Assembly: GCF_001641635.1 (NCBI RefSeq)
Contig: NZ_LUUB01000034.1
Coordinates: 83,305 to 147,304, forward strand
Direction: 5' to 3'
Source of the DNA: Bradyrhizobium centrolobii
GTDB lineage: Bacteria > Pseudomonadota > Alphaproteobacteria > Rhizobiales > Xanthobacteraceae
DNA length: 64,000 bases
Shown piece by piece: positions 44,980 to 53,355 of this stretch. The translations under genes were made by a program, and so were the position numbers. The stretch's first letter is position 1, and every line of letters starts with the position of its first letter. The notes under the pieces are model-generated. The model had not been told where the DNA came from. It did no database searches and saw nothing but the letters and a program-made list of their open reading frames with translations.

Positions 44980-45354
44980 ATGAGTACAGATTTCAGCATC
45001 CGGCCGGTGGGGATACCGGCCCCCGCGCCAATCGTAACGACGTCGAACGCGGCGGCGAACGACGCCGTGCAGACCGATTTGCCCGTGAGCCAGACGGTGG
45101 CCGCCAGCGATACCAGCGCGGCCGTACGCAATGATTTGCAGAGCGGCGACTTGCAAAACAACGAGAACGTCTCGCGCCAGGTCGTGTTCGACCAGGCGGC
45201 CGCATCCTTCGTCTTCCAGGTCGTCAACGACAAGACCGACGCGGTGGTCAATCAATTTCCCGATGAAGCGATGCTGCGCCGGCGCGCCTATTTCCATGCA
45301 CTGGATCTGAAGTCCGAACCCTCGCGGCCGCTCAATACCGATCTCAGCGCCTGA
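44980..45354 (+). CDS. FlaG-like flagellar protein
   Basis: A 124-aa protein. A disordered N-terminal half (PAPAPIVTTSNAAAND...) precedes a FlaG-type fold, VVFDQAAASFVFQVVNDKTDAVVNQFPDEAMLRRRAYFHALDL, where VQVVNxxTxxVVxQxPxExML is the family pattern. FlaG proteins influence filament length. It lies between the flgI operon and flaF, and is convergent with the next gene (3-bp gap). Confidence 0.75.
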   Translation: MSTDFSIRPVGIPAPAPIVTTSNAAANDAVQTDLPVSQTVAASDTSAAVRNDLQSGDLQNNENVSRQVVFDQAAASFVFQVVNDKTDAVVNQFPDEAMLRRRAYFHALDLKSEPSRPLNTDLSA

Positions 45355-45357
45355 CGC

Positions 45358-45726
45358 TCACGTGGCGCGGGTCGCGACGGCCGTATCGAGATAGTTTGAG
45401 CCAGTCGCAGGGTCGGTCACGACGTTCTTGATCTGCGCCTTGCCGCTGCCGGCTAGCGTGAACTTCGTATTCCCGAAGCGAAACGACGAATCCTTGATCA
45501 GCACCTGCTGGTACTGAGACGTACCGCCACTCTGGTAGTGAATCTGCGCCCGGAAGCCGTCGACGCTCGAGATGTTGAGCGAGAACGTCTTGCCGTCTGC
45601 ATAGGTGCCGGTCCAGTTGCCCTGATAGAGCGTGGAATCGACGGCGACATATTTGGACGAGCTGGTCGTACTGGAAAGAACGTTGGACTTATACGCGGTC
45701 GACAGGATGCTCATGATGTCGACCAT
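45358..45726 (-). CDS. Hypothetical protein of the flagellin locus
   Basis: A 122-aa protein, ATG 45726 with GGAGGC upstream. It starts MVDIMSILSTAYKSNVLSST and has a beta-rich middle (LYQGNWTGTYADGKTFSLNISSVDGFRAQIHYQSGG). The terminal SNYLDTAVATRAT resembles exported flagellar proteins more than enzymes. It starts 13 bp after flaF on the same strand, so it is probably co-transcribed. I recognise no family; a small secreted filament- or cap-associated protein is possible. Confidence 0.7.
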   Translation of the reverse strand: MVDIMSILSTAYKSNVLSSTTSSSKYVAVDSTLYQGNWTGTYADGKTFSLNISSVDGFRAQIHYQSGGTSQYQQVLIKDSSFRFGNTKFTLAGSGKAQIKNVVTDPATGSNYLDTAVATRAT

Positions 45727-45738
45727 GACAGGCCTCCA

Positions 45739-46107
45739 TCACGCGCGGCCAGAAAGGCCAGCGGCAATATTCCTGTTGATCTCGATCAGCGGACGGAAGT
45801 GATCGAGCTGCGGGCTCATCTGGAGCGCCGCGGTCTGGCTCAGCACGAACACGCTGATGTTGGCGATCTTCTGCCGGACGTCGAGTGGCTGCGGATTGGT
45901 ATCGCGCATCGCCTCGCTCAGGAAGATGGTCCAGAGCTTGCGGTTGAACATCAGCGCCTGCATGGTCTGCTCACCGAAGGGGTCGGCGCTGTTGATCGCA
46001 TCTTGCAGCTTGTTGGCGGCCTTCAGCAGCGTCTGCGCCTCGATGTCGCGAGGAGACGCAGTGGTCGTGGCTACACGCGCGTAGGCCGAAGCAGCAGAAC
46101 TCGACAT
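45739..46107 (-). CDS. flaF: FlaF, flagellin synthesis/export regulator
   Basis: A 122-aa helical protein. AASAYARVATTTASPRDIEAQTLLKAANKLQDA and LMFNRKLWTIFLSEAMRDTNPQPLDVRQKIANISVFVL are diagnostic. In Caulobacter FlaF promotes flagellin secretion, opposing FlbT. It lies between a flagellin gene and a small flagellar-locus gene, with AGGGTG upstream of the ATG. Confidence 0.93.
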   Translation of the reverse strand: MSSSAASAYARVATTTASPRDIEAQTLLKAANKLQDAINSADPFGEQTMQALMFNRKLWTIFLSEAMRDTNPQPLDVRQKIANISVFVLSQTAALQMSPQLDHFRPLIEINRNIAAGLSGRA

Positions 46108-46179
46108 TCATCACCCTGGAGGTTTCCTCGCCCGTTATACAGGCTTAAGGATTTCTTTCCCAACCCTAGGCAGCACCGC

Positions 46180-46194
46180 TTAAGATTTGCTTAC
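46180..46194 (-). promoter_or_regulatory. Near-consensus CtrA box upstream of flaF
   Basis: The reverse strand reads GTAAGCAAATCTTAA; one base of the left half deviates from TTAA-N7-TTAA. It lies 73 bp before flaF, a spacing like that at flgB. A further TTAA half-site is at 46145-46148. Confidence 0.45.
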
Positions 46195-46332
46195 GTGAGA
46201 GTGCGGACGATCTCCGGACAATTACGGGTCGCGGAGTCTACCTTCACCTCAAGGCTAAATCCGAGTGCGCGCGCTGTAATCGACTGCATCCAGTATGCAC
46301 TGATCTCGGCTAATCGAGCGTTAGCGATCTCG

Positions 46333-46364
46333 CTCAAAACAACGGCGAAGCCTTGGCTTCGCCG
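46333..46364 (-). terminator. Terminator of the first flagellin gene
   Basis: The reverse strand reads CGGCGAAGCC-AA-GGCTTCGCCG followed by TTGTTTTG, about 30 bp past the flagellin stop. Confidence 0.85.
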
Positions 46365-46397
46365 CTGTTTCATCCGTCGTGTACGTGAGCGTTGCGC

Positions 46398-47975
46398 CTA
46401 GCGGAGCAGCTGCAGCACGCTCTGCTGCGACTGGTTGGCGAGCGACAGCGCGGAGACTGCGATCGACTGGCGCGTCGAGAGCGCCTGGCTGTTGGCCGCC
46501 TCCTCGTTGGTGTCGGCAAGCGTCAGGCTCGACGAGCCGGTCTGCAGCACGTTGATCAGGTTCTTGCTGAAGTCCTGACGTATCTGCACGATCGAAAGGT
46601 TCGAACCAAGCGTCGACGCTTCTGAGCGCAGAGTCGTGCTGGCCGCGTTGAGCGAAGTCAGAATGGCGTTCGCCGAATTCGAATCCAGGAAATCAACGCC
46701 CTGGTTCAAGGGCGCAAGGCTGAGGCCGGCGTCGTTGAGAGTTACGCCTTGAATGGTCAACGTCGAACGTCCCGTTTCATTGAACACGAGCTTGAGCGTA
46801 TCGCCGTTCAGCAGGTTCACGCCGTTGAAGGAGGAGTCTTGCGCGGTGGTGTTGATCTGCGCGAGCACGTTGTTGTACTGCGCGACGAGATTGGCGCGCG
46901 TAGACTGCGAATTCGCGTCCGCGACGGGCGGCTGCGCGATCAGACCATAGAAGGGCTGACCGCTCGCCGCGGCCGTGCCACCGATTGCGCCGATCGTCAA
47001 GGAAGCGGCATCGTTGGAGGTCACGATGTTGAGGTGACCCGTCGGGTCGATAGTTGCCTGCAGATTGTTCGACGCCAGCACCGCATTGAGCTGATTGAGC
47101 GTGGAAATCTGCCCGGTGCCGGCGCCGAAGGTGATGCTGGTGGGGGTGCCGCCGCCGGTCGCGCCGATCGTCAACGTCTTGCCGCTGAGCGGGGGCGGGA
47201 CGCGGGCGGTGGTGCCGGCGGTGAGGCCGAGCGCCGCGAGCACGTTGCCTGAGCCGGAGATCGCCAGATCCTGGCTCGTACCGGTGCTGAGCACGAGCTG
47301 GCCACTACCATTGACGGTCGAGGTCGTGCTGGCTCCGGTGATGCCGTCGATCGCGCTCAGCACGGTCTGCACCGTGAGGGTGCTGCCGGTGCCGATGCCG
47401 ATGGTGACGTTACCGAACGAGTCCGTGGTCGAGGTGGTCTGCGCGTTCGAGAAGGTGATCGTGTGGCCGTCGACGGTCAGGACCGAGCCGGTGGTGATGG
47501 CGGTGTTGAGGCTGAGCAACTGGGTCGCCGCCGTAATGTTTGCGCTGCTGCTGTCGGTGACAGTAGTGCCCGTAGCCGTGTTGTTGGTGTATGCCGTGCC
47601 CAGCAGGTTGTTGGCGGTTGCACCGGTGATCGCGGCCGCCGTCACGTTGGACTTGGGCGAATAGCCCGTCGGACTTTGCAGCACCTGGCTGGCGATCGAC
47701 TTCGCGCTGTCGACCAGCTTCTGCAGCGAGGTGATGCCGGTATTGGCGGCCTGCAGCACCTGCACGCCGTTGCTGATGCCGTCGAGGAGATTGCTGATGT
47801 CGCTGGCGCGATTGTCGAGCCCCTGCGCGGTGAAGAAGTTGGTCGGGTTGTCCAGCGCCGTATTGACCTTCTTGCCGCTCGCAAGGCGCTGCTGCGTGGT
47901 GGCGAGCAGGTCGGCTGTCGACTGCAGCGACAACAGGTTCTGGCGAACTGATGCCGAGAGAACGATGTTGGACAT
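46398..47975 (-). CDS. fliC: Flagellin A (filament protein)
   Basis: A 525-aa flagellin. The N-terminal MSNIVLSASVRQNLLSLQST...LASGKKVNTALDNPTNFFTAQGL and C-terminal EAANSQALSTRQSIAVSALSLANQSQQSVLQLLR are D0/D1 coiled coils. The centre (about 150-345) holds two Flagellin-IN-type modules (VLTVDGHTITFSNA...; KTLTIGATGGGTPTSITFG). It has no cysteine in the parts read, as usual for filaments. Three phased CtrA boxes lie in its leader region and a terminator follows it. Confidence 0.96.
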   Translation of the reverse strand: MSNIVLSASVRQNLLSLQSTADLLATTQQRLASGKKVNTALDNPTNFFTAQGLDNRASDISNLLDGISNGVQVLQAANTGITSLQKLVDSAKSIASQVLQSPTGYSPKSNVTAAAITGATANNLLGTAYTNNTATGTTVTDSSSANITAATQLLSLNTAITTGSVLTVDGHTITFSNAQTTSTTDSFGNVTIGIGTGSTLTVQTVLSAIDGITGASTTSTVNGSGQLVLSTGTSQDLAISGSGNVLAALGLTAGTTARVPPPLSGKTLTIGATGGGTPTSITFGAGTGQISTLNQLNAVLASNNLQATIDPTGHLNIVTSNDAASLTIGAIGGTAAASGQPFYGLIAQPPVADANSQSTRANLVAQYNNVLAQINTTAQDSSFNGVNLLNGDTLKLVFNETGRSTLTIQGVTLNDAGLSLAPLNQGVDFLDSNSANAILTSLNAASTTLRSEASTLGSNLSIVQIRQDFSKNLINVLQTGSSSLTLADTNEEAANSQALSTRQSIAVSALSLANQSQQSVLQLLR

Positions 47976-48065
47976 TGGCGGATATTCCTCTTGAAGCGCG
48001 ACGCTGTACGAATCGGGGCTCGCCGATCGGGGAATGTACTTTTGTCCAGTTTTAGGAGGTCTCCT

Positions 48066-48115
48066 TTAAATTAAGGTTAATGGCGGCTTAAGCCGCAAGG
48101 TTAACGAAGCGTTAA
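48066..48115 (-). promoter_or_regulatory. Phased array of CtrA boxes upstream of flagellin A
   Basis: Reverse-strand boxes are TTAACGCTTCGTTAACC (48101-48115), TTAAGCCGCCATTAACC (48077-48091) and TTAACCTTAATTTAA (48066-48080), all exact TTAA-N7-TTAA. Half-sites start at 48066, 48077, 48088, 48101 and 48112, i.e. 11-bp steps with one 13-bp step, roughly one helical turn each. The nearest box is 91 bp from the start codon. Confidence 0.85.
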
Positions 48116-48148
48116 TCCGCCACGGTCCCCCCGCGCCGTACCGCGCGA

Positions 48149-48180
48149 CAAAAAAAGCGGCGGGGCAAAAGCCCCGCCGC
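48149..48180 (-). terminator. Terminator of the second flagellin gene
   Basis: The reverse strand reads GCGGCGGGGC-TTTT-GCCCCGCCGC followed by TTTTTTTG. A near-perfect intrinsic terminator about 30 bp past the flagellin B stop. It separates transcription of the two flagellins. Confidence 0.95.
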
Positions 48181-48210
48181 GACGCTTCGAGTGGCGATTT
48201 TGGTCGCGTA

Positions 48211-49785
48211 TCAGCGCAGAAGCTGCAACACGCTCTGCTGCGACTGGTTGGCCAGCGACAGCGCCGAGACCGCGATCGACTGGCGGGTCGACAGCGCCTG
48301 GCTGTTGGCCGCTTCCTCGTTGGTGTCGGCCAGCGTCAGGTTCGACGAACCGGTCTGCAGGACGTTGATCAGGTTCTTGTTGAAGTCCTGGCGGATCTGC
48401 ACGACCGACAGGTTCGAACCCAGCGTCGATGCTTCCGAACGCAGCGTGCTGCTGGCCGCATTGAGCTTGGTCAGGACCTTGTTCGCCGAAGCGTTGTCCA
48501 GGAAGTCGGTGCCCGTGGTCAGGGACGAGAGGCCGAGACCGCCGGTGTTGAACGTCACACCGGTGATGCTCAGCGTCGACTTGCCGGTTTCGTTGAACGT
48601 CAGCTTCAGCGTGTCGCCGTTCAGGAGGTTGACGCCGTTGAAGGACGCGTCCTGAGCGGTCGTGTTGATCTGCGCGAGCACGTTGTTGTACTGCGCGACC
48701 AGGCCGGCACGGGCGTTCTGCGAGTTGGTATCCTGCACCGCGTTAGCGAAGGCTCCTGCGCCGAACAGCTTGCCGGAGCCGATCGCCGTGCCGCCGATGA
48801 TGGTGCTCGTCAGATTCTGCGAGGCTTCATCGTTCGTCGTGGTGATGGTCAGCTGGCCAGTCGAGCTCAGCGAGGCGGTCAGGTTGCTTGAGGCGAGCTT
48901 GGTGTTGAGCGCGTCGAGCGTACTGACCTGGTTGGTGCCCGTGCCGATCGTGATGGTCTGGGCAGTGCTGCCGTCGATCGCACCAATCGTCAGCGTCTGA
49001 CCCGAGAAGGACGACGTCGGCGCCGTGGTGCCAGCGGAGAGGCCGACCTTGGCGAGCGCCGTACCGCCAAGCGTGATGCTGCTGGTGGTGTTGCCGGCCG
49101 TGATCGTCAGCTGATTGCCGGCGATGGACGCCGCGGCGGTACCGCCGCCGAGAGCCGTCTTGATCGCAGCGGTCAAGTCGTCCGTGGTCGCCGCCGTGGT
49201 CGCGGTAGTGTTCAGATTGATGGTGCCGTCCGCAGCCGTGGTAACGGTGGCAGTACCAGCGCCGGCAGCCGTGACCTTGATCGTCGTGCCGTTGACGATG
49301 ATCGTGTCGCCAGCAGCAAAGCTACCGCCATTCGCGGTCGTCAAGCCCGAAGCCGCGGCAAGAGTGCCGGTCGCAGTGCCGGTCAAGGTTGCAGCCGTAT
49401 CCGGCGTCCCCAGCAGGTTTGTGGCGGTCGCGCCCGCGATAACCCCCGAGGTGAAGCTAGACTTCGACGAGTAACCCGTCGGGCTCTGCAGCACCTGGTT
49501 GGCGATGGACTTGGCGCTATCGACCAGCTTCTGCAGCGAGGTGATGCCGGTGTTGGCGGCCTGCAGCACCTGCACGCCGTTGCCGATGCCATCGAGCAGG
49601 TTGCCGATGTCGCTGGCGCGGTTGTCGAGGCCCTGGGCGGTGAAGAAGTTGGTCGGGTTGTCGAGAGCCGAGTTCACCTTCCGGCCCGTCGACAGACGAG
49701 ACTGGGTTGTGGCGAGGAGGTCGGCAGTGGACTGGAGGGAGAGCAGGTTCTGACGAACCGATGCGGAGAGAACGATACCGGACAT
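48211..49785 (-). CDS. fliC: Flagellin B (filament protein)
   Basis: A 524-aa flagellin. Its first about 100 residues and last about 130 are almost identical to flagellin A, while the exposed middle differs (IIVNGTTIKVTAAGAG...; QTLTIGAIDGSTAQTITIG) though it is again built from two IN-type modules. ATG 49785 has an AGAAAGGTAACAG leader. It is divergent from flbT; the shared region carries one CtrA box at 49998. Tandem duplication followed by change in the surface domain is the likely history. Confidence 0.96.
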   Translation of the reverse strand: MSGIVLSASVRQNLLSLQSTADLLATTQSRLSTGRKVNSALDNPTNFFTAQGLDNRASDIGNLLDGIGNGVQVLQAANTGITSLQKLVDSAKSIANQVLQSPTGYSSKSSFTSGVIAGATATNLLGTPDTAATLTGTATGTLAAASGLTTANGGSFAAGDTIIVNGTTIKVTAAGAGTATVTTAADGTINLNTTATTAATTDDLTAAIKTALGGGTAAASIAGNQLTITAGNTTSSITLGGTALAKVGLSAGTTAPTSSFSGQTLTIGAIDGSTAQTITIGTGTNQVSTLDALNTKLASSNLTASLSSTGQLTITTTNDEASQNLTSTIIGGTAIGSGKLFGAGAFANAVQDTNSQNARAGLVAQYNNVLAQINTTAQDASFNGVNLLNGDTLKLTFNETGKSTLSITGVTFNTGGLGLSSLTTGTDFLDNASANKVLTKLNAASSTLRSEASTLGSNLSVVQIRQDFNKNLINVLQTGSSNLTLADTNEEAANSQALSTRQSIAVSALSLANQSQQSVLQLLR

Positions 49786-49997
49786 ACTGTTACCTTTCTG
49801 GTAGCTACGCGTCCTATCTGACCTTGATTGGTCAGACGACCGCCGGACCGTGCGTCCAAGCCTCTAACAATCCGTGAAATGAAATCCCCACTTTCTCCGC
49901 GTCGATACTGGAAGCCTCCTTCGCGAGGGCACAAGAGAGAGCAAAAACGCCGCTCTTACTATTGAAATCACTGACTTTTCTGTCGCCAGCGCAATCG

Positions 49998-50012
49998 TTA
50001 ACGACCCGTTAA
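49998..50012 (+). promoter_or_regulatory. CtrA box between flagellin B and flbT
   Basis: TTAACGACCCGTTAACCATG, an exact match with the extended core, oriented towards flbT, whose start is 96 bp downstream. It could also act on flagellin B, 213 bp away on the other side. In 49786-50107 I see no other element. Confidence 0.85.
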
Positions 50013-50107
50013 CCATGTTGCGCAAGGATTCCCCCAAATCGGAGTCGATCGCCCCATCTCGCGGGTGGGCCTATGGCTCGTTACAAAAGGGTTGATGGAG
50101 AACAGGC

Positions 50108-50533
50108 ATGGCTCTCAAAGTTGAGCTCAGACCGCACGAGCGCATCATCGTCGGCAACTGCGTCATCACCAATACTGACCAGCGCGCTCGCTTCCTGATC
50201 GAAGGCGAGAACGTTCCGATCCTGCGCGAGCGCGACATCCTCACGCCGGAAACCGCCGATACGCCGGCCAAGCTCGTCTATCTGGCGGTGCAACTGATGT
50301 ATATCTCGCCCGATCCGCAGACCCAGCACGGCACCTACTTCAATCTCGTGCGCGACATCGTCACCGCCGTGCCGAGTGCCTGGCCGATCATCGAGGGCAT
50401 CAACAACAACATCATGAGCGGCGATCTCTATCGGGCGCTGAAGGATGCCCGCAAGCTGATCGCCTATGAAGACAAGCTGCGCGAGCAGTTCGAGGCCACC
50501 CATCCCAAGGGGGACGTCAGCTCGGCCGCCTGA
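50108..50533 (+). CDS. flbT: FlbT, flagellin mRNA repressor
   Basis: A 141-aa protein. In Caulobacter FlbT binds the flagellin mRNA leader and lowers its translation until the hook is complete. MALKVELRPHERIIVGNCVITNTDQRARFLIEGENVPILRERDILTPETADTPAKLVYLAVQLMY is the family signature. ATG 50108 is preceded by GGAGAACAGGC. It is divergent from flagellin B and followed by a strong terminator. Confidence 0.96.
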   Translation: MALKVELRPHERIIVGNCVITNTDQRARFLIEGENVPILRERDILTPETADTPAKLVYLAVQLMYISPDPQTQHGTYFNLVRDIVTAVPSAWPIIEGINNNIMSGDLYRALKDARKLIAYEDKLREQFEATHPKGDVSSAA

Positions 50534-50555
50534 GCGCTTCGCACATCCGAATGAA

Positions 50556-50587
50556 AACGCCCCGGACCAGGTCCGGGGCGTTTTTGT
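50556..50587. terminator. Bidirectional terminator after flbT
   Basis: AAAACGCCCCGGACC and GGTCCGGGGCGTTTTTG form a perfect stem with A-tract and T-tract on opposite sides. It serves flbT on the right-going strand and the decarboxylase gene ending at 50605 on the left-going strand. Confidence 0.95.
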
Positions 50588-50604
50588 TTCGGAGTCGTCT
50601 CAGG

Positions 50605-52104
50605 TCACTGCGCCGCGAGCGGCGGAGACTCGGTTTCGATCAGGGCATCGCCGCATCGCCGCGTGCCGAACTCCAGCACGGCCGACACCAGCGCATCGAT
50701 GTCGGTCTCGTCGGTGCGATGATTGACGATCGCGGCGCGGATCGCGAACTTTCCGTCGAGCGTCGTGCTCGACGGCGCTGCGATGCCGGATTCCTGGACA
50801 TCGGCGACGATCTCGCGATTGATCGCATCGTCGGCGCGATAGCGGAAGCAGACGATGTTGAGATTCACGGGAGCGAGCAATTCCAGCCGCGGCTCTGCGA
50901 GCACGCGCGCCTCGAGATATTTTGCCAGCGCGCAGCTTCGCGCGATCACCGCACCGAGCCGGTCGGTGCCGAACGTCTTCAGCGTGAACCAGGTCTTCAG
51001 CGCGCGAAAGCCGCGCGACAGATCGGGACCGAGATCGCAGGGCCAGACGGCGCCGGCCGCAAGGCCCCTCGCCTCGCGCCGCAGATAGGCGGCCGGCTGC
51101 GCGAACGCCTGCCGGTGCTGCTCGCCGTCGCGCACCAAGAGGAAGCCTGCGTCATAGGGCACCTGCCCCCATTTGTGGAAGTCGAGCGCGATCGAATCCG
51201 CAAGCTCGATGCCGTCGAGCAGGGGCGCAAGCTCGGGCGAGAGGATCGCGAGCGCGCCGAACGCACCGTCGACATGAAACCAGATCCCCTCCTCGCGGCA
51301 CAGCGTCGCGAGCGCCTTGAGATCGTCGATCGCGCCGATATCGACCGTGCCGGCGGAGGCAACGACGAGGAACGGCTTGAAGCCGACCTCGCGATCGATC
51401 GCGACCTGCGCGCGCAGCGCGGCGACGTCGATGCGATGGTCGGCATCGACGTCGATCTTGCGCAGCGCGTCGGTGCCGAGTCCCGCAATGTCCATCGCCC
51501 TGGAGATGCAGCCATGCGCGGCCTTCGAGGCGTAGGCGGTTAGCAGCGCGCCGTCATTGCCGATGCCGTGCTGGCGCGCCAGCGTGCCGAGCGCGCTGGT
51601 GCGCGCCACCAGCACCGCCATCAGATTAGCCATCGACGTGCCTGTGACGAAGATGCCGCTCGCACTCTCCGGGAACGCAAACAGGCGGCGCATCCATTCG
51701 ACGATCTGGCGCTCGACCTCGATCGGCATGTGGTCGCGTCCGCCGAGATTGGCGTTGAGTCCCGCCGCGAGCATCTCAGCGAGCATGCCGACCGCGGTGC
51801 CGCCGCCATGCACCCAGCCCATGAAGCCGGGATGGACGTTGCCGGTCGCATAGGGCGCTACGCTCTCCGAGAATTCGCGGTAAACGTCGGCCAGATCAGT
51901 CGCCTCACGCGGCACGTCGGCCCTGAAGCTCGCGCGCACGTCGTCGGGTATCGGCTGCCAGACCGGACGCGCGCGGATATTGGCAATGCTGTCGATCGTC
52001 TCATCCAGCACGCGATGGGCGAGCGCGCGAAATTCGCTCCAGTCCTGCGGATCGAGCGACGCGCCGGTGACGCCTGCTTGCGTGCTGCGGATGATCTCGT
52101 TCAT
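50605..52104 (-). CDS. Group II PLP-dependent amino-acid decarboxylase
   Basis: A 499-aa cytosolic enzyme from ATG 52104, with GGGGAG upstream. AADC/glutamate-decarboxylase fold: PGFMGWVHGGGT, SGIFVTGTSMANLMAVLVAR, WFHVDGAFGA (Asp279) and the PLP lysine in ALDFHKWGQVPYDAG (Lys311). It would convert an amino acid to its amine; the substrate is not predictable. It is last in a four-gene operon; its ATG overlaps the stop of the ATP-grasp gene (ATGA). Confidence 0.9.
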   Translation of the reverse strand: MNEIIRSTQAGVTGASLDPQDWSEFRALAHRVLDETIDSIANIRARPVWQPIPDDVRASFRADVPREATDLADVYREFSESVAPYATGNVHPGFMGWVHGGGTAVGMLAEMLAAGLNANLGGRDHMPIEVERQIVEWMRRLFAFPESASGIFVTGTSMANLMAVLVARTSALGTLARQHGIGNDGALLTAYASKAAHGCISRAMDIAGLGTDALRKIDVDADHRIDVAALRAQVAIDREVGFKPFLVVASAGTVDIGAIDDLKALATLCREEGIWFHVDGAFGALAILSPELAPLLDGIELADSIALDFHKWGQVPYDAGFLLVRDGEQHRQAFAQPAAYLRREARGLAAGAVWPCDLGPDLSRGFRALKTWFTLKTFGTDRLGAVIARSCALAKYLEARVLAEPRLELLAPVNLNIVCFRYRADDAINREIVADVQESGIAAPSSTTLDGKFAIRAAIVNHRTDETDIDALVSAVLEFGTRRCGDALIETESPPLAAQ

Positions 52105-53354
52105 GCTGCACTCCCCTCGCCGGCTTTTGCATGCCGCGACAGCATCGCGGTGAACGCCGCAAAGATCTTGCGCATCTGCGGCGGCTTGTACGGAAACACG
52201 AGCGGCGAATCCATGTTGTGCACGACGGCGGTGTTGTCGGCTTCGAAGACCAGGAGCTCTCGGTTCTGGTTCTCGGCGCAATCGACGATGAAATAATCGA
52301 GGCCGACGCGCCTACTCATTTCGTCGAGCGCGCTCCGGTGACGCGCCGCGAAAGCGTGGTCGAAGTCGAGCATGAAGATGGCCTCCTCAGCCCGCTTCTC
52401 CTCGCTGAACGCCATGTAGGCGTTGAGATACCAGATGTCCCAGCGGTCGGCGATCGCCATATGACAGGCGTAAGGTTTGCCGTCGACCATGGCGAGACGA
52501 TATTTGCGGTAAAGCCCGTCGGGGCTCACATAGTCAACGAAACGCGCGACGAAGAAATCCTGCTCTTCCCGCCCAGTAAGATAGGCCGCAAGTGCCGGCG
52601 CATCGTCGAGCTTCGCGAGCCCGACGCCGGCATGCGAGCCGCGCGGCCGCGCGATCATCGGAAAGTGCAGCTCGCCAGCTATGTCCTCGCAAGCAATCCG
52701 GCCCTGCGAGAGATCGGTCAATTGCGCACGCGTCGCGTGGACGGTCGCAGGAATGTCGAGACCGGAGATGCCCGTCAGCAGCCGATACAGCTTGTCGCGA
52801 TCGAGATTGCCGATGAGGCCAGGGCGATTGAGCAGCGGCCGCGGCCAGTGCGGCGCGGCCGTTTCGATCAGGGCGAGCGCTTCGCGGCATTCCGCGGAAT
52901 CGGACGCGACCACGATGGCGACGTCGTGCTCGGGCAATGTCTCCGGCAGACCGACGCCCTTGACCACGTAGAGCGTCAACAGCTCGATGTCTGAGCCTTC
53001 GAGCAGAAATTCGATCGGCGTATTGCCGCCCATGTCGATGTCGGCCGCGAGCGCGAGCACGCGCAGGCGGGGCTTCGGAACCGCGCAAGGCGTGCGAAAC
53101 AATTGGTGGAAGGAGAGCACTTCGCTCTGGATCACGAGCCCGGCCTCCTTCTCGCCGAGAAGCTGGGCAATCAGCGACAGATCCAGGCCTTCGCCCGCCT
53201 CCGCCGTGCCCTCTTCGATCCGCGCCAGGAGCTGGTCGCGCAACGGATGCAGATCGCCGCCCTCGAAGGCCCGGCGGGTCAACTGCGCGAAGCCGATGCG
53301 GTCGGCAAAGTTCGGCACGGTCACGCCGATCGGCGCAGAAACAGGATGCTGCAT
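52101..53354 (-). CDS. ATP-grasp ligase (RimK-like)
   Basis: A 417-aa protein from ATG 53354 (MQHPVSAPIGVTVPNFADR). A helical N-terminal about 100 residues precede a pre-ATP-grasp Rossmann part (LRVLALAADIDMGGNTPIEFLLEGSDIELLTLYV; LPEHDVAIVVASDSAE). The ATP-grasp core shows HFPMIARPRGSHAGVGLAKL, YRKYRLAMVDGKPYACHMAI and the Mg-binding LLVFEADNTAVVHNMD. Such enzymes form amide or peptide bonds from a carboxylate and an amine. An adjacent decarboxylase could supply the amine (inference). Confidence 0.8.
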   Translation of the reverse strand: MQHPVSAPIGVTVPNFADRIGFAQLTRRAFEGGDLHPLRDQLLARIEEGTAEAGEGLDLSLIAQLLGEKEAGLVIQSEVLSFHQLFRTPCAVPKPRLRVLALAADIDMGGNTPIEFLLEGSDIELLTLYVVKGVGLPETLPEHDVAIVVASDSAECREALALIETAAPHWPRPLLNRPGLIGNLDRDKLYRLLTGISGLDIPATVHATRAQLTDLSQGRIACEDIAGELHFPMIARPRGSHAGVGLAKLDDAPALAAYLTGREEQDFFVARFVDYVSPDGLYRKYRLAMVDGKPYACHMAIADRWDIWYLNAYMAFSEEKRAEEAIFMLDFDHAFAARHRSALDEMSRRVGLDYFIVDCAENQNRELLVFEADNTAVVHNMDSPLVFPYKPPQMRKIFAAFTAMLSRHAKAGEGSAA

Positions 53355-53355
53355 C

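Noticed and set aside
46398..49785. Duplicated flagellin sequences as a recombination or phase-variation cassette
   Set aside because: Only two copies, both with intact starts, stops and terminators; no invertase gene or inverted flanks seen.
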